A stretch of DNA of 53,181 nucleotides, taken from CAZDRI01 sp964508055. GTDB lineage: Bacteria > Pseudomonadota > Gammaproteobacteria > PS1 > Pseudothioglobaceae. The first letter of the stretch is position 1, and the number at the start of each line of letters is the position of its first letter. Shown here one piece after another: positions 7,023-16,320 of the stretch. A program made the translations under genes and the position numbers. The notes beneath the pieces were generated by a model. That model did not search any database. It saw only the letters and a program-made list of their open reading frames with translations, and was not told where the DNA came from. The stretch is from contig CAZDRI010000008.1 in NCBI GenBank assembly GCA_964508055.1, positions 1 through 53,181 of the forward strand. Direction: 5' to 3'.

Positions 7023-8741
7023 ATGAGTTATCAAGATTTTTTCAAAAGGTTATATCCTTATATAAAACCGCACTTAACTAAATTAGTTATAACTGCAATT
7101 GCTATGATTTTAGCAGCTGCTATTCAAGTAGCCCAACCTGAGCTTTTAGGTCAAATAATAGATAAGATATTTATTGATAATAGAAGTGCAAAAGTTGCTT
7201 TTTTCTTCTCTATGCTAATGCTTATTCTTTTTATTCTTTATTCTTTATTTAGCTTTGCATATATGAGTGCTAATGCTTGGATATCAAATAAAGTTATTAT
7301 GAAGATAAGAAAGGAAATGTTTTTTAAAATACATCATTTACCAAAGGCTTTTTTTGATAAAAGAGCCACTGGTAAAACTTTATCTAAACTAACTTTTGAT
7401 ATTGAACAAATTGCTGGCACTACTTCTACAATGTGGATTATTTTAATAAGAGATTCAGTAACTGTCATTGGTCTTTTAATGTATCTTCTTTATAAAAATT
7501 GGCAGTTAAGTATTCCTATTTTAATATTATTACCAATTATTTCATATGTCTTAAAGTACACTGCAAAACGCATTAGAAAATCAAGCACAAATTTACAAAA
7601 ATCAATGGGTATTATGACTCATATTCTTAATGAAAATATTTCTGGAAACTCATTGGTTAAAATCTATCATGCTCAAAAACAAGAGCAAAATAAATTTAAT
7701 CAATTAATAAATCATATTCGTCAGCAAAACTTCAAAATAGAAACTGCAAATGCTGCCAATATGCTTTTAATTTATACTTTAATAGGCTTAGGTTTAAGTA
7801 TTGTGCTTTATGTATCAAGCATTAATCTTAATATGTCTAGCGGTGAGTTTATCTCATTTTTTACTGCTATGGGTATGCTTATATCACCTGCTAAAAATCT
7901 TGCTAACCTTAATAAACCATTACAAAAAGCGATAGCAGCAAGTATGAGTGTATTCCCATTTTTAGATACTGATGAAGAACATAACAGCGGTGATATTAAA
8001 CTTAAAAATATAAAAGGAAAGATTGAATTTCATAATGTGAATTTTTCTTATAGTAAAAATAAACTAATATTAAAAAATATTAATCTAACAATAAACCCTG
8101 GTGAAACCGTAGCTTTTGTTGGCGCAACAGGCAGCGGTAAAAGCACTTTAGCTAATATGATTTGTAAGTTTTATCTACCCCAACAAGGTCATGTAAGTAT
8201 TGATGATGTTGATATTAATGATATAGAAACTGATAACTTAAGACAGCAAATTGCTATAGTTAATCAAAAAGTAGTTTTATTTAATGATACTGTAACTAAA
8301 AATATCTCGCTTGGTGAAGAAAATAACATAGATATTACTAAGGTTAAAAATGCCGCTAAGGCTTCTTGTGCAACAGAATTTATTAATGATTTAGCAGATG
8401 GGTTTAATACTGAAGTTGGTGAAGATGGGGTTAGATTATCAGGAGGTCAAAGACAAAGAATAGCAATTGCTAGAGCAATATACAAAAATGCTTCTATATT
8501 AATATTTGATGAAGCAACTTCTGCACTTGATTTTAAAACTGAGACAAAAATTAAAAAAGCAATTGATAACATCAAACAAAATCACACTACAATTATAATT
8601 GCTCATAGATTATCAACCATTGAAAGTGCTGACAAAATAGTGGTTTTAAAAGATGGCAAAATTATAGAACAAGGTAGTCATAAAAAACTTTTAAAACTTG
8701 AAGGTGAATATGCCAAACTCTATGAAACCCAGTTTAGCTAA
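7023..8741 (+). CDS. msbA: MsbA-type lipid A flippase / ABC exporter
   Basis: A 572-residue half-transporter. Six transmembrane helices occupy about residues 1-310, then the ATPase domain has Walker A GATGSGKST near residue 366, signature LSGGQRQRIAIARAI near 471, Walker B ILIFDEATSALD near 492 and the switch His in IIIAHRLSTI. The domain order and length match MsbA, which flips lipid A-core across the inner membrane. The next gene is a heptosyltransferase that overlaps its 3' end, which supports an LPS role. A different lipid or peptide substrate cannot be excluded because this family is broad. Confidence 0.8.
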   Translation: MSYQDFFKRLYPYIKPHLTKLVITAIAMILAAAIQVAQPELLGQIIDKIFIDNRSAKVAFFFSMLMLILFILYSLFSFAYMSANAWISNKVIMKIRKEMFFKIHHLPKAFFDKRATGKTLSKLTFDIEQIAGTTSTMWIILIRDSVTVIGLLMYLLYKNWQLSIPILILLPIISYVLKYTAKRIRKSSTNLQKSMGIMTHILNENISGNSLVKIYHAQKQEQNKFNQLINHIRQQNFKIETANAANMLLIYTLIGLGLSIVLYVSSINLNMSSGEFISFFTAMGMLISPAKNLANLNKPLQKAIAASMSVFPFLDTDEEHNSGDIKLKNIKGKIEFHNVNFSYSKNKLILKNINLTINPGETVAFVGATGSGKSTLANMICKFYLPQQGHVSIDDVDINDIETDNLRQQIAIVNQKVVLFNDTVTKNISLGEENNIDITKVKNAAKASCATEFINDLADGFNTEVGEDGVRLSGGQRQRIAIARAIYKNASILIFDEATSALDFKTETKIKKAIDNIKQNHTTIIIAHRLSTIESADKIVVLKDGKIIEQGSHKKLLKLEGEYAKLYETQFS

Positions 8742-9747
8742 AAATATAAAAATAATTATAATAACTCCAGCTTGGATTGGCGATTTTGTAATGATGCAAT
8801 CAATACTAATAGCTATTAAAAATAAATATCCTAATTCAAGCATTGATGTAATAACTCCTAAATTTTGTGCTCCGCTAACTGAATTTATGCCAGAGATTAA
8901 TAAAACGATAATTCTTGATGTAGCACATGGTGAATTAGGCTTTAAAAAAAGAAGAAATCTAGCTAAATCTATCCAAAATAAATATGACTGGGCAATTATT
9001 CTACCTATTACTTTTAAATCAGCGCTAATTCCATTTTTTGCAAAAATAAAAGTTCGCACAGGATTTATGGGAGAGTTAAGATGTTGGCTATTAACTGATG
9101 CAATAAAATTAAATAAGCAAAAAATACCTTTAATGGTTAATAGGTATTTAAAACTATCTCATACAAAAGAAATAATAGATATTAAAAATGATGATGCCTC
9201 ACTTTATCCTAAATTTATTGTTAAAAAAAAAATAACAAATCCTTATAAGAATAAAAAACCAATATTAGCATTATGTCCTGGAGCAGAATATGGCAAGGCT
9301 AAAAAATGGCCTATAAAGTATTTTAGAAAAATTGCAAAACTTGCAGCAAAAAAATATCAAGTATGGGTATTTGGATCTCATAAAGATAAAAATGATGGTG
9401 ATAAAATTGTAAAAAATATAACTAATGCTGTTAATTTTGCAGGACAAACAAAGCTAGCGAAATCAATTAAATTATTAAGTTTAGTTGATATGATTATAAC
9501 TAATGACTCTGGCTTAATGCATGTTGGATGTGCACTAGATAAAAAAATAATAGCTATTTATGGTTCTTCCACTCCAGAACACACTCCTCCATTAAGTAAA
9601 AAAGCATCAATAATATCAACTAAAATAAACTGCAAACCATGCTTTGAGAAAACATGCAAATTTGGGCATTATAAGTGCTTAACTAAAATTAAACCCAAAG
9701 AATTATTACAAAAATATATAATGGTAAATTATATAAATAAAAGATAA
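8710..9747 (+). CDS. waaF: LPS heptosyltransferase (glycosyltransferase family 9)
   Basis: A family 9 glycosyltransferase that adds heptose to the LPS inner core on the cytoplasmic face. The N-terminal acceptor-domain motif is ITPAWIGDFVMMQS. The donor domain has LALCPGAEYGKAKKWP and the conserved TNDSGLMHVGCAL followed by YGSSTPEHTPP, which fits WaaF best. The start is uncertain: TTG 8698, ATG 8710 and ATG 8722 are all possible, and all overlap the msbA end. I chose 8710 as a compromise; an AAGGTGA lies at 8701-8707. gmhB at 26121 supplies the same pathway's ADP-heptose precursor. Confidence 0.8.
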   Translation: MPNSMKPSLAKNIKIIIITPAWIGDFVMMQSILIAIKNKYPNSSIDVITPKFCAPLTEFMPEINKTIILDVAHGELGFKKRRNLAKSIQNKYDWAIILPITFKSALIPFFAKIKVRTGFMGELRCWLLTDAIKLNKQKIPLMVNRYLKLSHTKEIIDIKNDDASLYPKFIVKKKITNPYKNKKPILALCPGAEYGKAKKWPIKYFRKIAKLAAKKYQVWVFGSHKDKNDGDKIVKNITNAVNFAGQTKLAKSIKLLSLVDMIITNDSGLMHVGCALDKKIIAIYGSSTPEHTPPLSKKASIISTKINCKPCFEKTCKFGHYKCLTKIKPKELLQKYIMVNYINKR

Positions 9748-9753
9748 TCATCT

Positions 9754-11055
9754 ATGATTTATAAAACAACCCACAAAATAATAAATGGTGATAGTCGTAA
9801 TATGACTGAACTTAAAGATAGCTCTGTGGACTTAATAATTACATCTCCTCCATACTGGCAATTAAAAGATTACGGTATAAAAAATCAGATAGGATATAAC
9901 GATACTTACGAAGAATACATCAATAATTTAAACCTTGTATGGAATGAAAGTTACCGGGTGCTTAATAATGGTAGCAGATTATGTGTAAATATTGGCGACC
10001 AATTTGCAAGGTCTGTATATTACGGGAGGTATAAAGTTATTCCAATTCGTACCGAGATAATAAAATTCTGCGAAAGTATTGGCTTTGATTATATGGGTGC
10101 AATAATATGGCAAAAGAAAACCACATCAAACACTACTGGAGGAGCTTCATTGATGGGCAGTTATCCATTTCCAAAAAATGGAATATTATCAATTGATTAT
10201 GAGTTTATTTTGATATTTAAAAAACTTGGAGTGCCGAATAAGCCGAATAAAGAATTAAAAGAAAAATCTCGTATGACAAAAGAAGAATGGAAGGAGTATT
10301 TTTCTGCCCATTGGAATTTTGGAGGAGTAAGACAAGATAGCCATATTGCAATGTTTCCAGAAGAATTACCAAAAAGATTAATTAAAATGTTCTCTTTTGT
10401 TGGAGATACAGTTTTAGATCCATTTCTTGGAAGCGGGACAACATCTCTTGTGGCAAGAAATTTACAAAGGAATTCTGCTGGTTATGAAATGAACCCTGAT
10501 TTTATTCCTTTTATTAAAAGAAAGTTAAACACAAACCAAAAAGATATTTCTAACACTACTTATGAGTTTATAAACCAAAAAGACACTAAACCAACTATAA
10601 AACAAAACAAAATTAAAGATTTGCCTTATATTTTTAGAGATTTTCATTCTCTAGATAAGAAAATTGACCCTAAAAAACTAAAATTTGGTTCAAAAATAGA
10701 CATAAATAGCTCAACTAAAAGAGAGGATTATTATTCTGTTAAAGAAATATTAACTCCTGAACTTATTAAATTAAACAATAGTTTAATAATTAGGCTCATT
10801 GGTATTAAAGAAAATAAGAAAGTTAATGGACAAGCATTAAAATTTTTACAATTAAAAACAAAAAATCAAAAAGTTTTTTTAAGATATGATGAAAAAAAAT
10901 ATGATGAAAATAATAATTTAATGGCATATGTGTATTTAAAAAATAAAACATTTTTAAATGCTCACCTTATTAAAAATGGCTTAGCAATGGCTGATAAAGA
11001 TTTAAATTACAAAAATAAAGATAAATTTATTAAATTGGAAAGAAATAATGGCTAA
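9754..11055 (+). CDS. Type II DNA methyltransferase fused to an SNase-like domain
   Basis: A 433-residue protein. Residues 1-265 form a beta-class DNA methyltransferase: catalytic motif TSPPYWQL near residue 30 comes first, and the SAM-binding DPFLGSGTTSLVARN near 222 comes last. SPPY favours N4-cytosine methylation. Residues about 345-430 match a staphylococcal-nuclease/TNase fold: RLIGI, then FLRYDEKKYDE, LMAYVYL, FLNAHLIKNGLA. The acids that follow RLxxI in active nucleases (DTPE) are replaced by KENK, and the second catalytic Arg is Asn, so it is probably a binding module. It overlaps the MjaI-like endonuclease gene by 8 bp and should protect CTAG. Confidence 0.85.
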   Translation: MIYKTTHKIINGDSRNMTELKDSSVDLIITSPPYWQLKDYGIKNQIGYNDTYEEYINNLNLVWNESYRVLNNGSRLCVNIGDQFARSVYYGRYKVIPIRTEIIKFCESIGFDYMGAIIWQKKTTSNTTGGASLMGSYPFPKNGILSIDYEFILIFKKLGVPNKPNKELKEKSRMTKEEWKEYFSAHWNFGGVRQDSHIAMFPEELPKRLIKMFSFVGDTVLDPFLGSGTTSLVARNLQRNSAGYEMNPDFIPFIKRKLNTNQKDISNTTYEFINQKDTKPTIKQNKIKDLPYIFRDFHSLDKKIDPKKLKFGSKIDINSSTKREDYYSVKEILTPELIKLNNSLIIRLIGIKENKKVNGQALKFLQLKTKNQKVFLRYDEKKYDENNNLMAYVYLKNKTFLNAHLIKNGLAMADKDLNYKNKDKFIKLERNNG

Positions 11056-11683
11056 AGAATGGATTTTAAATAATGCTATAAACAGGTTTCAGCTAAACTT
11101 TAAAAGAAATGTTGGTCCAACCTCAGAGAGTATTAGAAAATGTGAACCAAAGAACTTAAAAGAATGGGAGGATTATTATTTTCAAAATGTAAAAAGTAGA
11201 GAACATTTAATAGAGCTTGGTAAAAAATTATATATAAAAATAACTGAAGTAATTCAAGCTGAGGTAGCAGAAATAACTGAACAAGATTGTATTAATTATT
11301 TGGTTAACCTTGTCATAAATAGGACATTTGAAGGTTATAAAACAGAGATAAAAACCGTTTATGGTCAATTGGAAAATTTACTTAAATTGAAAATTGAACC
11401 TGCTCCAGATAACTGGGATAGATTGTATAATGTTGATTTTTATATTAAGATTAAAAAAAGGTATATCGGCATTCAAATAAAACCCATAAACCAAGGTATA
11501 CAAATTTCTCAAATCTTTAAAGAAAAGAAAATTCAAAAAAATACCCATAAAAAATTTACGAAAAAATTCAGTGGCAAGGTTTTTTATATTTTTTCTTCAA
11601 CTAACAATGGTGAAAAAACAATAATGAATTCTAATGTAATTAAAGATATTAAAGATGAAATTAAAAGACTTAGCAACAGCTAA
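11048..11683 (+). CDS. MjaI-family type II restriction endonuclease (CTAG)
   Basis: A 211-residue protein whose opening MAKEWILNNAINRFQLN and later KITEVIQAEVAEIT, NLVINRTFEGY and WDRLYNVDFY I recognise as the MjaI endonuclease family, which cuts CTAG. A PD-(D/E)xK-type core is visible as TEIKTVYGQ, then VDFY and GIQIKP, with Gln in place of the second acid. It is translationally coupled to the upstream methyltransferase (8-bp overlap). The best characterised member is archaeal, so lateral transfer is likely, but base composition here matches the AT-rich backbone. Assigning CTAG is inference from the family. Confidence 0.8.
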   Translation: MAKEWILNNAINRFQLNFKRNVGPTSESIRKCEPKNLKEWEDYYFQNVKSREHLIELGKKLYIKITEVIQAEVAEITEQDCINYLVNLVINRTFEGYKTEIKTVYGQLENLLKLKIEPAPDNWDRLYNVDFYIKIKKRYIGIQIKPINQGIQISQIFKEKKIQKNTHKKFTKKFSGKVFYIFSSTNNGEKTIMNSNVIKDIKDEIKRLSNS

Positions 11684-11823
11684 TGCAATATAATAATTTA
11701 GAAACTTAATCTACAAGACAAGTAATAAAATAAATCGCATAGTTTAAAGCTATAATTATTTATTAGTATTTGCTAATATAACTATAGTAAAATTATCTCA
11801 TTTATAAACATATTCAAATTATT

Positions 11824-12450
11824 ATGAAAACCATCATTTTTACAATAGCTCTTTTATTTTCTCAATTCAATCTAGCTGAAGGATTTGCAGCTGATTTTGA
11901 TTATAAAGTCCTTAAAAAACCAGTTAAAACTGAAGTTGATAAGGGAAAAGTTGAAGTTCGTGAGTTATTTTGGTATTACTGTCCTCATTGCTATGATTTA
12001 GAGCCAGCAATAATCCATTGGTTAGAAAACAATAAACCAGATGAAGCAGTATACATAGCACAACCTGCAGTATTTTCAGAGCGTTGGGTGAGTGGAGCAA
12101 TGTTTTATTATATGTTAGAAGAATTAAATTTACTTGATGCCTTACATGGTTCTTTATTTAACGCCATTCATAAACACAAAATAAAATTTAAAAATATTGA
12201 AGATTTTATTAATTGGTTAGAATATAACGGAGTTGATAGAAAAAAAGCTGAAAAAGCAGCTAAATCTTTTTCTCTAAGAGTTAAATTAAATAAAGCTAGA
12301 ATAAATTCCACCAAATATGAAGTAAATGGAGTTCCAGCAATTATAGTAAATGGTAAATATATGATTAATTTAACTATAGCTAATAGTGCTGAAAGACTAT
12401 TTGAGATAGTTAATTATTTAGTTAGAAAAGAAGTAGAAAGCTCTAAATAA
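11824..12450 (+). CDS. dsbA: Periplasmic thiol:disulfide oxidoreductase DsbA
   Basis: A 208-residue exported thioredoxin-fold oxidase that introduces disulfides into periplasmic proteins. A signal peptide covers roughly residues 1-22. The active site is FWYYCPHCYDLEP near residue 52, with the CPHC typical of oxidising DsbA. The cis-proline loop is NGVPAIIVNG near residue 162. The helical insertion lies between them. It is preceded by a 140-bp AT-rich gap with no clear terminator for the restriction genes. The redox partner dsbB is not in the window. Confidence 0.9.
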   Translation: MKTIIFTIALLFSQFNLAEGFAADFDYKVLKKPVKTEVDKGKVEVRELFWYYCPHCYDLEPAIIHWLENNKPDEAVYIAQPAVFSERWVSGAMFYYMLEELNLLDALHGSLFNAIHKHKIKFKNIEDFINWLEYNGVDRKKAEKAAKSFSLRVKLNKARINSTKYEVNGVPAIIVNGKYMINLTIANSAERLFEIVNYLVRKEVESSK

Positions 12451-12469
12451 TCTAATCAATCTATATAAT

Positions 12470-13234
12470 TTGGATAAATCAATATTAATTATTGCAGGAC
12501 TGGACCCCACTGGTGGTGCAGGAATTGCAGCTGATATTGAAACTATCTTTTATCATAAACTCTCATCACTACCAATTATTAGTGTATTAACATCTCAAAA
12601 TACTAAAGCTGTTTATGATTTTGAAAATGTTAGTGCTAATATAATAAAAAAACAAATTAAACATTTAACTAATGATATAAGTTTTGATGCTATAAAGTTA
12701 TCATTATTAGGCAGTGGCGAAAATATAAATAATATTTCTCAACTATTAAAAAAATATCAAAACCTGCCTATTGTGTTTGACCCAATAATTAAATCTGGGC
12801 AAGGGCAAGAACTGACTATAAAAAAAAATATTGAGCTTATAAAAAATAAAATTATCCCTTACTGTCTATTAATAACCCCAAACAAAAGTGAATTAAAAAA
12901 ATTATTTCCTAATATAAACCAAAAAAAAGCAGCAAAAGAGATTTACAAAATTGGCTGTCCTTATATGTTGGTTACAGCTACTGATACTGCTGAGATTATG
13001 ATTAAGCATAAACTTTATCATAATGGTGAATTACTAAAAACATTCAAATACAAAAAATTAAATAATAAATTTCATGGCACAGGTTGCACTCTTGCAAGTA
13101 GTATTTGTGCAAATATTGTAAATGGCTATACAGTTAAAAGTTCGTGCAAAAAAGGATTGAAATATAGTTATAAAGCTATTACTAATTCTAAAAAACTTGG
13201 TAATTATCAGTTGCATCCTAATAGGTTTATTTAG
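12470..13234 (+). CDS. thiD: Hydroxymethylpyrimidine/phosphomethylpyrimidine kinase
   Basis: A ribokinase-fold enzyme that phosphorylates HMP and HMP-P in thiamine synthesis. The substrate loop is AGLDPTGGAGIAADIETI near residue 9, VFDPIIKSGQG lies in the middle, and the anion-hole/catalytic KFHGTGCTLASSI is near 200. The only reasonable start is TTG 12470, which keeps the invariant N-terminus (ILIIAGLDPTGGAG) at normal distance. At 254 residues it is slightly short at the C-terminus. No other thiamine gene and no TPP riboswitch were seen next to it. Confidence 0.88.
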   Translation: MDKSILIIAGLDPTGGAGIAADIETIFYHKLSSLPIISVLTSQNTKAVYDFENVSANIIKKQIKHLTNDISFDAIKLSLLGSGENINNISQLLKKYQNLPIVFDPIIKSGQGQELTIKKNIELIKNKIIPYCLLITPNKSELKKLFPNINQKKAAKEIYKIGCPYMLVTATDTAEIMIKHKLYHNGELLKTFKYKKLNNKFHGTGCTLASSICANIVNGYTVKSSCKKGLKYSYKAITNSKKLGNYQLHPNRFI

Positions 13235-13277
13235 TTAAATCTTTTATAATGCTTAATTTTAATATCAAAACAAGTTT

Positions 13278-14354
13278 ATGAGTGATTTTATAAGAAACTG
13301 GCTTCGCCCTGAAATATATAATTTAGCTAAATACTCTGTGCCTGATACTGATGGATATATAAGATTAGATGCAATGGAAAATCCATATTCACTACCAGAA
13401 GAAATTAAAAAAGAATGGTTTGAATACTTAAATAGTGTTGATATTAATCGCTATCCTAAAAGTGTAAATACAAAACTTGAATTGATAATAAAAGGATTAA
13501 TGAATATTGATGATAACTTAGAGGTTATTCTTGGCAACGGCTCTGATGAATTAATACAGCTATTAGCATTAGCTTGTGATTGTGATGACACAATATTAGC
13601 ATTTGAACCTAGCTTTGTAATGTATGAAATGATAGCTAAATTTAGCAAATTAAATTATAAAACTGTGAAATTAAATAATGATTTTGCAATTGATAAAGCT
13701 AAAACTATCAAAGTTATTGATGCTACTAATCCTAAAATAATTTTTATATCATATCCTAATAATCCAACTGGTAATTTATTTGATTATCAAACCATAATTG
13801 ATATTATAAAATATGCAAAAAATACTTTAGTAGTTATAGACGAGGCATATTATGCCTACACTGATAATAATTTCATAAATGAGGTAAATCACTATCCTAA
13901 CTTAGTTGTGCTTAGGACTATTTCTAAAATAGGTTTTGCTGGACTAAGATTAGGAATATTAATAGCTGACAGAGAAACAAAAGAACAATTAGATAAGATA
14001 AGACTGCCTTATAACATATCAAGTTTAACTCAATTAAGTGCAGAATTTTTGCTTGATAAAAAACAATTAATTAGTTTACAAGCTCAGAATATAAAACAAA
14101 ATAGAGATAAATTAATTCAAGATTTAAAACAAATCAGTTCATTAACAGTATTTGCAAGTGAAGCTAATTTTATATTATTTAAAACTAAAGATAATGCTTG
14201 GGATTTATGGCAGTTTTTACAAAAAAATAAAGTGTTAATAAAAACATTTAAAAATAATAAAAACTTAGAAAATTGCCTTAGAGTTTCTATAGGTAATGAT
14301 TATGAAAATAAAATATTTATAGATTTGATGAGAAAATATTATGCCAACAAATAA
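13278..14354 (+). CDS. hisC: Histidinol-phosphate aminotransferase
   Basis: A 358-residue class II PLP aminotransferase that converts imidazole acetol-phosphate to histidinol-phosphate. Characteristic parts are IRLDAMENPYSLPEE near the N-terminus, LGNGSDELIQLLALAC, SYPNNPTGN, VIDEAYYAY, and the PLP-lysine motif TISKIGFAGLRLG near residue 217. Length and order fit HisC well. It overlaps the downstream nif3-like gene by 14 bp and is apart from other his genes, so it may also serve Tyr/Phe synthesis, which I cannot test here. Confidence 0.9.
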   Translation: MSDFIRNWLRPEIYNLAKYSVPDTDGYIRLDAMENPYSLPEEIKKEWFEYLNSVDINRYPKSVNTKLELIIKGLMNIDDNLEVILGNGSDELIQLLALACDCDDTILAFEPSFVMYEMIAKFSKLNYKTVKLNNDFAIDKAKTIKVIDATNPKIIFISYPNNPTGNLFDYQTIIDIIKYAKNTLVVIDEAYYAYTDNNFINEVNHYPNLVVLRTISKIGFAGLRLGILIADRETKEQLDKIRLPYNISSLTQLSAEFLLDKKQLISLQAQNIKQNRDKLIQDLKQISSLTVFASEANFILFKTKDNAWDLWQFLQKNKVLIKTFKNNKNLENCLRVSIGNDYENKIFIDLMRKYYANK

Positions 14355-15087
14355 AGAGATAACATCTTATAGTAATAAGCTTTTAGCAATAGATAAATTT
14401 AACGACTACTGCCCAAACGGGATGCAAATTGAAGGCAAGAAAAATATTAAGAAAATTATCACAGCAGTTAGTGTTAATTTAGAATTAATTAATAAAGCAA
14501 TAGCTGCAAAGGCTGATTTAATCTTAGTGCATCATGGTATTTTTTGGGAAAATGATAATAAGAGTATCACAGGACCTTTAAGAAATAAAATTGCTCTATT
14601 GCTAAAAAATAATATTAATCTGATTGCCTATCATCTACCTTTAGATGCTCATCCGAAGCTAGGAAATAATATTGAAATTGCAAGAATTTTAAATATAAAA
14701 AACGCCTCCCCTATTGGAGATACCCTGATTTGGCAAGGTGAGTTTGAAAATAAAATATCATTAGATGATTTAAGTATGTTAATAACTAATAGATTAAATA
14801 GAAAGCCTTTGATTTTTAGTCCAAAACACAAAATAGTTAAAAAAATAGCTTGGTGTTCTGGTGCTGCTCAAAATTATATTGATAAGATTATAGATATGGA
14901 TTTTGATGCTTATCTAAGCGGTGAAGTGAGTGAAAGAATTCCACACCTCGCAATTGAAAATAATGTGGCATATATTTCAGCTGGTCATTATGCTACTGAA
15001 AAATATGGGGTGCAAGCATTAGGTAAACATTTAAGTGCTAAATTCAGTATTGAGCATGAATTTATTGATATTTATAATATTGTATAA
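14341..15087 (+). CDS. Nif3/YbgI-like dinuclear metal-centre protein
   Basis: A 248-residue member of the Nif3 family, which forms toroidal hexamers with a two-metal site per subunit. The family motifs are NDYCPNGMQIEG near residue 23, LVHHGIFW near 62 with metal-binding His residues, AYHLPLDAHPKLGNN, a GAAQNYID segment, and the C-terminal SAGHYATEKYGVQAL with the second metal-binding His. The biochemical role is unsettled; GTP cyclohydrolase and repair-related roles have been suggested in the family. It overlaps hisC by 14 bp, so the two are co-transcribed. Confidence 0.88.
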   Translation: MPTNKEITSYSNKLLAIDKFNDYCPNGMQIEGKKNIKKIITAVSVNLELINKAIAAKADLILVHHGIFWENDNKSITGPLRNKIALLLKNNINLIAYHLPLDAHPKLGNNIEIARILNIKNASPIGDTLIWQGEFENKISLDDLSMLITNRLNRKPLIFSPKHKIVKKIAWCSGAAQNYIDKIIDMDFDAYLSGEVSERIPHLAIENNVAYISAGHYATEKYGVQALGKHLSAKFSIEHEFIDIYNIV

Positions 15088-15148
15088 AAGCATTATAAAA
15101 AATAACAAATAAAACTTTATCTTACTAAATCATTTTTTAAATTTAATT

Positions 15149-16312
15149 TTAACTACGGTATTCAGCATTAATTTTGATATAGTCATAAGATAAATCAGTA
15201 GTCCAAATACTATCACTAAATTTACCTTTTCCTATATTTACTAAAATTTTAATAGCAGATTTTTGCATAATTTTACTACCAATTTCTTCGCTATATTGTG
15301 GATGAGGTTCGCCGTTTTTTATAAGACATACATCTTCTAAGTATAAGTCAATGTTTTTAATATCAAGATTTTTTACTTTTGCTCTACCTATAGCCGCCAA
15401 AATTCTACCCCAATTAGCATCAGATGCAAAAAATGCAGTTTTAACAAGTGGTGAATGAGCTATAGTATATAAAACTTCTAAACAATCCTTTTCACTATTT
15501 GCGCCTTTAACCTCAATTTCAATAAATTTAGTAGCACCCTCTCCATCTTTTACAATCATATGAGCAAGCTCAGTCAAAACTTGATTTAATTTAGCTTGGA
15601 ACTCATCTTTAACTTCGCTATATTTAACTTTTGATAGCCCTGTAGCAGATAAAGTTAAAGAATCATTAGTTGAGGTGTCACCATCAACTGTAATTCTATT
15701 AAATGATTTATTATTAGCTATTTTTAAACATTTTTTTAAATCTTTTTTTTCTATATCAATATCACTAAATATAAATGCAAGTAAGGTTGCCATATTAGGG
15801 CATATCATTCCTGAACCTTTAGCTATACCTACTATGTTAACTTTTTTGTTATTGTATTCAATTGTGGCAAATGCTTTTTTGCTAACTAAATCGGTTGTCA
15901 TTATAGCTTTTGCTACAGCATCAATATTATTTTCTTTTAAATTATTAATCAAGTTAGCAACATTATTTTTAATGCAAGATAAATCTAATTGCTGTCCAAT
16001 AACACCAGTTGAAAAAGTTAACACTTGTTCAGGTTTTATTTTTAATTTATCAGCAACTAACTCACAAGATTTGTTAGCATTATCTATACCTTTTTGACCA
16101 GTTCCAGCATTAGCATTACCACTATTTATTACTAATGCTCTAATATCATTAGTAATATGTTTTTTAGACACATAAACTGGGGCTGCTGAGAAAATATTTT
16201 GGGTGAAAACTGCTACTGTTTTACAATTTTCAGGAAGAGATATTAGACTTAAATCCATTGCTTTATTTTTTTTAATACCACTTGCTAATGCTGAGAATTT
16301 AATATTCTGCAT
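15149..16312 (-). CDS. argJ: Bifunctional glutamate N-acetyltransferase / amino-acid acetyltransferase
   Basis: ArgJ transfers acetyl from N-acetylornithine to glutamate, closing the cyclic arginine pathway. The autocleavage motif is visible as KGSGMICPNMATLLAF, where Thr becomes the N-terminal nucleophile of the beta chain. DGEGATKFIEIEV and SDANWGRILAA also match. I place the start at ATG 16312 (MQNIKFSALASGIKK), giving 387 residues. The longer reading from 16336 would add eight residues and overlap the preceding lipoprotein gene. It is the last gene of a minus-strand run starting at 17898. Confidence 0.93.
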   Translation of the reverse strand: MQNIKFSALASGIKKNKAMDLSLISLPENCKTVAVFTQNIFSAAPVYVSKKHITNDIRALVINSGNANAGTGQKGIDNANKSCELVADKLKIKPEQVLTFSTGVIGQQLDLSCIKNNVANLINNLKENNIDAVAKAIMTTDLVSKKAFATIEYNNKKVNIVGIAKGSGMICPNMATLLAFIFSDIDIEKKDLKKCLKIANNKSFNRITVDGDTSTNDSLTLSATGLSKVKYSEVKDEFQAKLNQVLTELAHMIVKDGEGATKFIEIEVKGANSEKDCLEVLYTIAHSPLVKTAFFASDANWGRILAAIGRAKVKNLDIKNIDLYLEDVCLIKNGEPHPQYSEEIGSKIMQKSAIKILVNIGKGKFSDSIWTTDLSYDYIKINAEYRS

Positions 16313-16320
16313 TTTTAATT

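Noticed and set aside
9754..11683. CTAG avoidance as a footprint of the restriction system
   Set aside because: CTAG occurs repeatedly, including four times in the first 1.5 kb, so no depletion is apparent by eye.
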